Source of the DNA: Crotalaria pallida | Taxonomy: Eukaryota > Streptophyta > Magnoliopsida > Fabales > Fabaceae | DNA: 64,000 nucleotides | Direction: 5' to 3' | Assembly: GCA_037953625.1 (NCBI GenBank) | Contig: CM075652.1 | Span: 35,582,501 to 35,646,500, forward strand | Shown: positions 54,737 to 64,000 of the stretch, piece by piece | Layout: every line of letters begins with the position of its first letter | How positions within the stretch are numbered: the stretch's first letter is position 1 | Position numbers and translations under genes: made by a program | The notes under the pieces: generated by a model | What the model saw: only the letters and a program-made list of their open reading frames with translations | Databases searched by the model: none | What the model was told of the DNA's origin: nothing

Positions 54737-55902
54737 TGTAACATCCCGCGTTTTCCGACTAGGACGAATAAAATTTTATTAAAGAAAAGTTTTAAGAAAT
54801 CGTTTTTCAAAGAGTTTTTGGTGAATATTTTAATTCGATTTCAAAGTAAAGTGTTTATTTTACGGAGTTTTAATAAATAAATATTTTTATGAAGTCAGTG
54901 AAAATAATTTTTATAAGAAATGATTTTATCCATTGGTGATTTGTTGAAGAAATGAATTTTTATGGACTTTAAAAGATTTATTAACTTCAGAAATTCATAA
55001 CTTTTTAACCGTAACTCCGATTTTTATGATCTTTATATCAAAACGATCGTATCGAAACGTAGTTTTCAAAAATGTATCTTTCATAATTTTCTGGGTTGGT
55101 TTGAGAAATTTTTTTTTCAGTGTGAAAAGGACGAATTTTCAAGGAATAAATCATGAAAAATAGTTTTTGATTTTTAATAAATTTTTCCTTTTGGGATTCT
55201 CTTTAATATATTAAAATAGAAAATGAAATAATGGCTATAAGTGCAAACAATGAGTTCAGTTTATTATTTGAAGGAAAATGTGTTTAAATGGTTAATATGT
55301 ATGTTTGGTTATTTGTTTTGTGATCAAGTGTGTGATTAATTCATAAATGTGTGTATGATATGTGAATATGTGCTTATATGTGTATGTTTGATTAAGTGAT
55401 GTTTACATTATACTATGAATTAATAATTATAAGTATGATTTCTTAAGTAATTAAAATGTAATTAGAAAAGAAAAAAAAAGTAGGACATGTGTGAATGGTG
55501 CATGGGTGCCACGGCTAGGAGGATGCATGCATGAGGAGGTATGTGTGTTGTGTGTGTAGTTGACACATATGTGTGTGTGTAAGTGCATTTGCATGTTGAC
55601 TAAGTAAAAATAAAATAAAATGAAAAGAAAAAGAAAATGGGAACTTGGGGACCAAGTAGCTAGCAATCTTAGAATGCCTAGAATACCCCTCCTAGGTGCA
55701 TGTGTGGCTGAACTTCTTAAGGGAAATAATGTTTCACCTTAGCCTACTTCCTCCCATCCATTCCTTCGTTCCTTCCATTCTTTCCATCCCTTTCATTTCA
55801 CTTCCTTCATTTCACACCAACATAAACACAAACATTTAGTCTCAAGAGCAACATTAGCTCTTGAGACATGGAAAAAAAAAAGAGAGAACCGTGAGAGAGA
55901 GG
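54737..55902 (+). repeat. E second LTR, part left of F2
   Basis: Near-identical to 41359-42532, with about 13 substitutions and four small indels (for example loss of about 9 bp near 55218). Confidence 0.92.
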
Positions 55903-56463
55903 TGTGGTGGACTCGGCCTAGCCGAGCTCCACGTGACCCTCACTCAGGACCTGAGGACCCTTCAGCAGGCTCCCTGTGTGCTTGGCCGAGCTCAATGCTC
56001 AACGGCCGAGCTGACATCAGGCACGGGCCGACCTCATCTTCCTACTAAGGTCCGACCTCCCTGTGTGCTTGGCCGAGCTCAATGCTCAACGGCCGAACTG
56101 ACATCAGGCACGGGCCGACCTCATGCTCCACCCAAGGTCCGACCTCCTTGTCCGACACCACCCAAATAGTCCGACACCAAGGACATGATGACGTCTTCCC
56201 TCCTTATCCATAAGGACAGCTCATCCACTCATAGCTCATTACAGGCTGGCCCTACTTGGGCTTCAAACAAGCCCATTAGGGCAACCAGTTCTCTCCTATA
56301 TATATCCCCCTCTCCCTAGGGGCTAAGGTACGTCTCTCTCTAAACCTAAGAACTACGTGTGGCTTGATTCCCCTCTCATGGGATACGTAGGATCGGGGTC
56401 ACCCTCGTCAGCTGCAACAACCCTCAAACACCTCATGTGGTGCCTCCGATCTTGGACATCACA
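55903..56463 (+). repeat. 5' LTR of F2
   Basis: 561 bp, four private changes by eye; TATA box 56297-56305; primer site TGGCGCCGTCTGTGGGGACG from 56465. Confidence 0.93.
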
Positions 56464-56464
56464 T

Positions 56465-57958
56465 TGGCGCCGTCTGTGGGGACGATAAATTTCGATTCCC
56501 ATCCAAAAAAAAAAGGGGAAAGAACACAACAATGGCGTGTTGATGCTACGGGGGAAGAAGGGTGCCTCCTTCCGTGGCACTGCCTGCTGGTGCTGTATAA
56601 CGCTAGGCACCGGTGCTCGTTCATCGGTGTTGTTGGTGCTGTTCGAGGCTAGAATCCGGCGCTGCTTCCTCGCGACCCGGTGCTCAACCCCAACACCGAT
56701 GCCGGTACCGGCGCACCGTTCTTCAAGATCCCTTCTTCTTCTCTGCGCCGCCAATAGCCACCATGGTCAGAGCCACGAACGATCTCCTCTGTGGCGGTGC
56801 CTCCTCTGACCATCAGTGGTGGTGCCAACGTGCAAAGAAGAAACAGGGAAGACGAAGGGAGTGGTTCGAACTCCGAACTGCCGCCATGGCAAAGCGCAAG
56901 CGAGGTGGAAGGTCTTCGTACAGATCTCCCTGGCTCATCGAGGGTGGTGACACCCTTTGCTGTTCGAGACCCGCCGCCACCGCAGCGGAGATGGAGAACG
57001 GACCGAACTCGCTGCCACCCTGAGCACCTCTTCGTCCGTTCCTTCCCTGCTGCTGTCCTCACCGAAACCAGTGCAGGAGTACGAGGAGGTCGATGACCTT
57101 GTTTGGTGTCGAAACGATAAACCCAGAAACATAACACTGCGATCGCGCCCCTGATGGCGATGGTGAGGAAGGGAGAGAAGCTGAACGCCGCCATGCGTAA
57201 CCGCCCCGTGAACGAAGTGCAAGCTCTGCCTTCCACAGTTCAGATGTGTGGTCGAGTGACGAAGAAGAAGCAGTATGCAGCGGCGAGGACGGAGTCACTC
57301 TCGAAAGTTGACGATGACGGCTTCGAGTTCGCCGTTCACAACTCCCCTCACCATCGACGCCGCCAGGATCTGCGAACATCCTGTCCTTTCCATGTCGCCG
57401 CCACCATGTTTAGGAAGAAGGAGAAGCAGCAAACAGTTGCTGCTGCACTAGGGTTCCAGAGGGAACGGGCCAACAGGCCATTTTGCAAAAAAAAAAAAGA
57501 AAAAAAAAGAGAAGTTCAGCAAGCCCAATTCAAGAAAGAAGGAAGAAGAATCCAGCAGCATCTAACGAAATAGAAAATGGGCCAGCAAGCCCAAACAAAA
57601 AAAAAGAAAAGAAGAGAGGAAGGGGAACTACCTAACGGGTCAACAAGCCCAGGTATCTACAAAGTAAAATTACTAAGACCTAACGGGCCAGCAAGCCCAG
57701 GTTTAAAAAAAAAAATCAAAGAAGAAAAAGAAAGAAATAAAGAGGAGAGGATCGGGCTATCAACGTACCATGGGCCCAACAACTCAATACTCATTCCTAT
57801 ATCAGGGTAGTGTTCTGTATCAAGCCTTGCAATTTTTTTTTATTTTTTATTACACGTCATTATTTTGATGCATGATTCTCATTGGTCAAAAATATATCTT
57901 CGCCTGTTAACGTCATCAAATATTATTTACGACAATCAAACTTTGTCACATAATCCCA
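56465..57958 (+). other. F2 primer site, GC-rich leader and spacer
   Basis: Counterpart of 43095-44556. It has about 16 bp more than F1 near 56880 (GCCGCCATGGCAAAGCGCAA region) and CCTC more near 56668, which shifts every frame relative to F1. No conserved gene. Confidence 0.65.
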
Positions 57959-58385
57959 GTTCACTCTTCTCTCCTCGGATTTACATGATTTCGCAAATCA
58001 TAATCCGAGTTCACTCTTCTCTCCTCGGATTTACATGATTTCGAAAATCATAATCCGAGTTTACCCTTCTCTCCTCGGATTTACATGATTTCGAAAATCA
58101 TAATCCGAGTTCACTCTTCTCTCCTCGGATTTACATGATTTCAAAAATCATAATCCGAGTTTACGCTTCTCTCCTCGGATTTACATGATTTCGCAAATCA
58201 TAATCCGAGTTCACTCTTCTCTCCTCGGATTTACATGATTTCGAAAATCATAATCCGAGTTTACCCTTCTCTCCTCAGATTTACATGATTTCGAAAATCA
58301 TAATCCGAGTTCACTCTTCTCTCCTCGGATTTACATGATTTCGAAAATCATAATCCGAGTTTACTCTTCTCTCCTCGGATTTTCA
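57959..58385. repeat. 50-bp hairpin array in F2, about nine units
   Basis: Same unit as 44561-44935, one unit more. Variants TTTACGC, TCAAAAAT and CGCAAAT mark individual units. Confidence 0.92.
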
Positions 58386-59656
58386 AGGTAATTTCGGAAG
58401 ACTCGCACAGTGTTTCACACTCGAGCCGATCTCTTAATCTGAGTATGACGACTATTCTGCTAGTTTCTCTCGCTCGACATCACACTAAGGAAAACGGAGG
58501 TCGGACCTCAAAGCTCGACAAACCCCATTCGAAAAGGACGGACTGCATACTCCTAATCCGACATACCTCAATCCTAAATACTTCAGTCCGACATCCGTCA
58601 GTCCGACATACTTCAATTCAACATTCTTCAATCCGACTCTCCTCTCCTCACCTGAATCAGGGAAGAAATCCTAGCCCCCATATTATTTTCCTATCTCTTC
58701 GATTTTCTATGTGTTTACTCTACATGCTTTTTGATATTTATTTACCTGGTGCACTATTCTGGCATGTGCTATTAATCCTTGCTTCTTTATAGTTCCTCTA
58801 CTCGGTGCTTATTATTTGATATTCTACATGTTGCTACCCAACGTACTGCTGAACAAAATTGCTTATTTGCTCTTCTTGCTATTAAATGTCCTTAAATCTC
58901 TTCTTCTCCAGTTGCGGTAGTATGATAATTTTTGATGTACATTGCCTCTCTGTTTGTCGTGTTTCTTGTTTTAATGCTCCCATCTGGTTTGCTGCCACGC
59001 TTATAACTATCGTCTATTGTTGAATGTGATATACTTGAAAGCATGCATCTTTTTGTGAACAATACTATTTTGTTGAACAATATCTTAAATTTCAGTATTT
59101 GCCCCTTTCATATCTGTTGCGTATGACCTGCTCAAATCATCTTGCTCTTATGTCGGTGTTTTATTCTCGGCTACCAACAATTTTCATCGTTATTTAATTA
59201 TCATAAATTATCGTGAATCGTCAAATTTAACGACGATCACTGATTACTATTATTTTACACGTAATGTAAGGTCCAGGAAAATGATGGCCGAAAAAGAGGA
59301 AGGCCGAGATGCTATGATTGTCTCTATTTTGAACGACGCCATCTTGCGATCTCTATTCTCATCTCGGCTTGGATCTTCTTCGGACGAACTGCTATGTTTG
59401 CCTCCATTATCTTACTGGCCCCACTTTTCATCTCTTCTTGGATCTTCTTTGGTTTTCATAGTACCACCACGGCTTCTCGAAGGTGAACAATTCCAAAGGC
59501 ATACACTATTTCTTAGTTCATGCTTATTTCTGAGCTCGGAGATTCTCTATTTTAAATTGCGCGATTTATCGAAAAGGGAGGCCGAGCTACTATTATTCTC
59601 TTTATTTCACGTTTATATCTCATATGCCGAGCGGCTATTATTCTCTTTAATTCATG
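58386..59656 (+). other. F2 interior, non-coding
   Basis: Counterpart of 44936-46206. No recognised gene. Confidence 0.6.
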
Positions 59657-59880
59657 CTCCTACCGAGCTATTATCATCTCGACCCTGCCTTTGTGGTAGA
59701 ACGGTCAATTTGTGCCCCTACCGAGCTATTATCATCTCGACCCTGCCTTTGTGGTAGAACGGTCAATTTATGCCCCTACCGAGCTATTATCATCTCGACC
59801 CTGCCTTTGTGGTAGAACGGTCAATTCATGCATTCACGCATACAGTTATCATCTCGACCTTACCTTTGTGGTAGAACGGT
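59657..59880. repeat. 58-bp tandem repeat in F2, about 3.5 copies
   Basis: Same as 46207-46430, same copy number. Confidence 0.9.
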
Positions 59881-60228
59881 CCCCCCTGTCACCGCACTTA
59901 CATGCATTCACGCATACAAGTCGGTACTAGTGCTACAGACAGTGCGTACGTACAAATCCTCTCCTTTAGCATTAGCCACCTAAATGTTGCACGGTGCTTA
60001 TATACAGCGAACATCTTCCGAGATCGGCTTATAAGCTCAGGGTACAAGGGACACCCGGTAAAGTACAGCTTGCTGTGAAATGTTTTCACATAACTTCACT
60101 CAGCAACCTCTTTTACACTGGGGCCAAGGATGGCATCCGAGTTCCCTACCACATTCACTTATATACAATACCTTTTTTTAGAGGAAAACTTATAAGTTAC
60201 TGCACTGGTCAGGAGGAGTCGTCCGAAG

Positions 60229-60591
60229 TCAAAGGTTTAGACAACCACATCCTATGTGCAACAACTTGCATTGGAAATTCACTGTCCTCGGCGAATGGTG
60301 CAGGATCCGAGCTCTCCTTACCGCATGTAGAGCACAACCCTCCTCGGGTCTAAAACAACGATCAAAAATCTCTTTCTCCTTCTCGGCAAGGGGGGCAGGC
60401 ATGTTGTCAGCCGAGTTATCAACCTCGGCATTGTTGTTGTTGTAATCCACCAGCATGCCGTCTTCAACCCTGAACACCTTGAGGCGAAGGTCGGGGTTGA
60501 GGATATTAATCTGACTCACAGCATTCCCGAAGGTGTCAAAGATGTCGTCTGCCGACTTCTTTAGGTCAGAGAGGCATTCTCGGCCAATATT
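60229..60591 (-). pseudogene. Antisense frame in F2
   Basis: Same frame as 46779-47141 in F1, uninterrupted, with conservative and non-conservative changes (for example SVEDRILV versus RVEDGMLV). It lacks an ATG at its start. See the F1 entry for interpretation. Confidence 0.4.
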
Positions 60592-60749
60592 TTATGGACT
60601 GCACTTTCTTCACCTCTGCATTCCTCTCCGCCTTCTGCTTTGATAGAGGTCCCCTGTGAGCCTTGACAAGCTCGTCGGTTCGCCTACAGCTTGGCGTTTC
60701 CTAGGCTCTTTTTCACAGACACCACAACCTTGCTCGGTGATTCCTCGCT

Positions 60750-61440
60750 TTGCATGCACCTCGGTTCGAGATATTCCTCACCGAGCTTGCACTCGGTTCG
60801 AGATGTTCCTCACCGAGCTTGCACTCGGTTCGAGATGTACCTCACTGAGCTTGCACTCGGTTCGAGATGTACCTCACCGAGCTTGTACTCGATTCAAGAT
60901 GAGCCTCACCGAGCTTGTACTCGGTTCGAGATGAGCCTCACCGAGCTGACGACGGATCCCCCCCGTGGGACCTGGGTTCGAGATGAGCCTCACGGAGCTT
61001 GTACCTCGGTTCGAGATGTTCCTCACCGAGCTTGCACTCGGTTCGAGATGTTCCTCACCGAGCTTGCACCTCGGTTCGAGATGAGCCTCACCGAGCTTGC
61101 ACCTCAGTTCGAGATGTTCCTCACCGAGCTTGCACTCGGTTCGAGATGTTCCTCACCGAGCTTGCACCTCGGTTCGAGATGAGCCTCACCGAGCTTGCAC
61201 CTCGGTTCGAGATGTTCCTCACCGAGCTTGCACCTCGGTTCGAGATGTTCCTCACCGATCTTGCACTCGGTTCGAGATGTTCCTCACCGAGCGCAACCGA
61301 GCTTGCACTCGGTTCGAGATGTTCCTCACCGAGCTTGCACTCGGTTCGAGATGTACCTCACCGAGCTTGTACTCAGTTCGAGATGAGCCTCACCGAGCCT
61401 GTGGCGGATCCCCCCGCGGGAACTCGGTTCGAGATCGGGA
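60750..61440. repeat. 32-33-bp tandem array in F2
   Basis: Same unit as in F1, about 18-19 copies, including one recombined unit at about 61290 (ACCGAGCGCAACCGAG) not present in F1. Confidence 0.92.
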
Positions 61441-61916
61441 TACTCTTTCAGTTTCATCATCCGAGCACAAAAGAGCACTATCAACCATCCGCAACACTCT
61501 TCCCAGCGGAAGGCCACGCCTGCAAGCATGTTTCTACCTCATCACCAACTCAGCACTGAACAGACGAACGCAGAAAGGACCTCAACTCGGCACAGAGTCT
61601 CTACGACTCTTCCTGAGTTGGGGGGCTCACATGGCGGATCGACTTCTCCTAACCCGCCTTGCTATCCTTCGCTAGCCTTGAGCACATGATTGTGGACTAG
61701 TAGTCAAACCCTTCCTAGAAGGTGGGGGGTACTTAGTGCTATGATGCTTAGGGCTACGCCTTCTTTCTCCTAACTCGGCTCGAGACTCACAAAGTCTCGC
61801 CGAGTTGGGGGGCTTATGTGGTGGACTCGGCTGCTTACGTGGTGGACATGGGAAAAGGACCTAAACCAAGACCTCGGAACAAGGCTCAAATAGCCTTGAC
61901 CGAGCTGGGGGGCTTA
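61441..61916 (+). other. F2 3' region and polypurine tracts
   Basis: Tract CCGAGCTGGGGGGCTTA at 61900-61916; duplicate of tract plus LTR start at about 61805-61832, again 100 bp upstream. Confidence 0.8.
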
Positions 61917-62477
61917 TGTGGTGGACTCGGCCTAGCCGAGCTCCACGTGACCCTCACCCAGGACCTGAGGACCCTTCAGCAGGCTCCCTGTGTGCTTGGT
62001 CGAGCTCAATACTCAACGGCCGAGCTAACATCAGGCACGGGCCGACCTCATCCTCCTACTAAGGTCCGACCTCCCTGTGTGCTTGGCCGAGCTCAATGCT
62101 CAACGGCCGAACTGACATCAGGCACGGGCCGACCTCATGCTCCACCCAAGGTCCGACCTCCTTGTCCGACACCACCCAAATAGTTCGACACCAAGGACAT
62201 GATGACGTCTTCCCTCCTTATCCATAAGGACAGCTCATCCACTCATAGCTCATTACAGGCTGACCCTACTTGGGCCTCAAACAAGCCCATTAGGGCAACC
62301 AGCTCTCTCCTATATATATCCCCCTCTCCCTAGGGGCTAAGGTACGTCTCTCTCTAAACCTAAGAATTACGTGTGGCTTGATTCCCCTATCATGGGATAC
62401 GTAGGACCGGGGTCACCCTCGTCAGCTGCAACAACCCTCAAACACCTCATGTGGTGCCTCCGATCTTGGACATCACA
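61917..62477 (+). repeat. 3' LTR of F2
   Basis: 561 bp with about eight private changes; TATA box 62311-62319. Confidence 0.93.
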
Positions 62478-62482
62478 AGAGA

Positions 62483-64000
62483 AAGGATGTTTCAAGCCTT
62501 ATTCTTTGTGGATCATGGGTGCTAGGAGACTAGAAGACCAACCCTCTTTTCATGGTAGGAATTTGAAGAACAAGAAGAATATTTTTTTTTTGTAATAGTC
62601 TAGTTTTCTCTAGATCTATTTCATTTTCTTCCATGCATGTTAATTTTTCTAAGTTTAAAGAGGATTTTATGTGTTGTTATTCTTTTATCTTGGACTATAA
62701 GGACTCACTTAATTTGTAATATGTTAAAACTTTATGATTGATGTTCTTTCTTCTTCTATGTGTTGATTTGTTCTTGCATGTTAATTTTTATTGTTGGTCT
62801 ATGTTTTTCAAAGACTAATAAATGAAGATTTAAAGTTTTAAAACAAAAATAAACATGCAAAAATGATTAAGGGTGATTCGGTTTTTATAATTATTTTGTG
62901 TGAATAATTCTTGTTTATTTGATGAACCTTGGTTTTTATGCTTGTCCTTGGAAAAAGAAATTGATTTTTGAAATTACTCTTTGATGCATGTTGGTTTTGA
63001 GCTAGATCTAGTATTTCTAACTACATGCATGTGATTTTCTCAAGTTGATTCAATTTTTCTTATATGTATGTGAAAGATCTTGATTTAAAAATAATAGATC
63101 TAAAATAATGTTTAAGAGCTTGATGTTCATTCGGTTTTAAAAAGAATTTTTGTGCTTATGATCTTGTTTCCTTGCTTGATTTGGTTTTTATGTGCATGTC
63201 ATGAAAATTATTTTTGATAAAATGAACTTATTTTCTTAGGCATGTTTCGGTTTTGGGCTTAGATCTTTAGAAATAAAATTTTAATGGATGTCTTTGCTAC
63301 ATGCATGTGAAGACCTAGTGAAAGGAATAAGTTTTGATGTTTGTTTGATTTTCTCTTAAATTTTTGATTTTGGTTGTTAAATGTTAATACATGTGTAATT
63401 TTCCTTGAGATCTATTAATTTTAAGTATGTGCATGTTAAGATTTAGGTTAGTTTATTTTGATTCTTGAATTTTAGTTCTAAAGGCTTGATTTTGGATGTT
63501 GATGCATGTTGTATTCAAATTAAAGAAAATTATTTTTATAAAAAAAATTAAATTAATTCGGTTTTAGAAGGCAAAATAATTAATGGAATGATTTTGTAAT
63601 TGAATTGTGTGTGAGTGTATTCTTGATTTTTATAAAAGATGAATGAATGAACAAATGAGTTAAATAAAGAGTATGCTGTAATGGTGAATATGTGTGCTTT
63701 TTATTTTGATAAATGATATTTGTGTATGTTTAATAATTCTGGAATTTTGTCACGGTCTTAAGTAAATCAAAATGGACTTCTCTGAATTTTTGTATGATTT
63801 TAGGAAGTGATTTTCTATTTTTATGAGAACCAACCTTGTGAAAACAATTTTCAGAAAATAAGTTTTTCAGCTCAAAGATGAAAATAATTTTTGAACTTGT
63901 ACTGCTTCAAATAGGTTGAACATTTTATGGTATCTTCCTGGACATATCTAGATGTTCTCTGTAAAATTTGAATAGATTTGGAGTTGATTTATTATTTTTA
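62483..64000 (+). repeat. E second LTR, part right of F2, cut by window end
   Basis: Collinear with 48957-50480 at about 98-99% identity. The LTR should continue for roughly 3.3 kb beyond the window. Confidence 0.92.

Larger units (their letters stand above)
55898..62482 (+). mobile_element. Element F2: second copy of F at the same site in E's second LTR
   Basis: LTRs 55903-56463 and 61917-62477; the target duplication is AGAGG on the left and AGAGA on the right (one change). Left and right flanks are the same as F1's, so this is the same insertion event in a duplicated LTR, not an independent insertion. The interior is collinear with F1 throughout, differing by about 1-2% and by repeat copy number. 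Confidence 0.93.
41359..64000 (+). mobile_element. Element E: long-LTR element with F in both LTRs
   Basis: 5' LTR 41359-53749 starts TGTAACATCCCGCG and ends CGGGGTGTTACA. Primer site at 53753, interior 53750-54736, purine tract before 54737, then the second LTR with the same start, running past the window. Without F the LTR is about 5.97 kb and the interior only 987 bp without gag or pol, so E is non-autonomous. The two LTR 5' parts (1.17 kb each) differ at about 13 sites by eye (1.1%). The 5 bp before the LTR are CGTGC; the matching copy would be beyond the window. Confidence 0.9.

Overview
This window is plant nuclear DNA, almost certainly heterochromatin of a dicot (a legume is plausible, not proven). 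I could assign nearly all of it to nested LTR retrotransposons: Athila-like and Tat-like Ty3/gypsy elements, chromovirus-like elements with tRNA-iMet primer sites, and several non-autonomous derivatives. I found no intact host gene, rRNA or tRNA gene. Apart from short, stop-ridden pieces of gag, protease, RT, RNase H and integrase, the open frames are chance frames in repeats. Element letters (A, C, D, E, F, G, H, I, J, K, S, N1, N2) are mine.

Layout. 1-3644: Athila-like gag-protease remnant A (minus). 3645-7463: 3.3-kb LTR plus primer site and leader of chromovirus-like element D (plus). 7464-12502: long LTR I (minus). 12503 to about 15020: LTR fragment J (plus). About 15025-15894: LTR fragment K (minus). 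15895-31034: Tat-lineage element G (minus), split inside its RT gene at 17384/27083 by non-autonomous element N1 (LTRs 17385-18757 and 25706-27082, target duplication GGGTT). N1 is itself split by non-autonomous Athila-like element N2 (LTRs 20424-21880 and 23874-25310, target duplication ATAAC). 31035-31562: unassigned AT-rich DNA ending in a MITE-like terminus. 31563-41003: chromovirus-like element C (minus), whose left LTR is split by solo LTR S (34327-37419, target duplication CTTTC). 41004-41358: Athila-like LTR fragment H. 41359 to beyond the window: element E (plus), which has about 6-kb LTRs around an interior of only 987 bp. Each E LTR carries a complete 6.4-6.6 kb retrotransposon F at the same nucleotide position (F1 42533-48951, F2 55903-62477).

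Two observations stand out. First, at least six LTR families here carry short perfect dyads (palindromes or stem-3nt-stem hairpins) that are different in sequence in most families but mostly arranged as pairs about 19-23 bp centre to centre, i.e. two helical turns. Where LTR orientation can be judged they lie roughly 100-400 bp inside the LTR 5' end (U3). In D the stems vary from copy to copy while staying self-complementary. Palindrome repeats are known from Sirevirus LTRs; a shared paired grammar across unrelated Ty3/gypsy families is not something I know to be described. Second, an LTR that has swallowed a whole retrotransposon appears in both ends of E, so the composite was either copied by reverse transcription or duplicated by recombination.

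Substitution counts quoted are by eye from this sequence. No alignment or database search was run.
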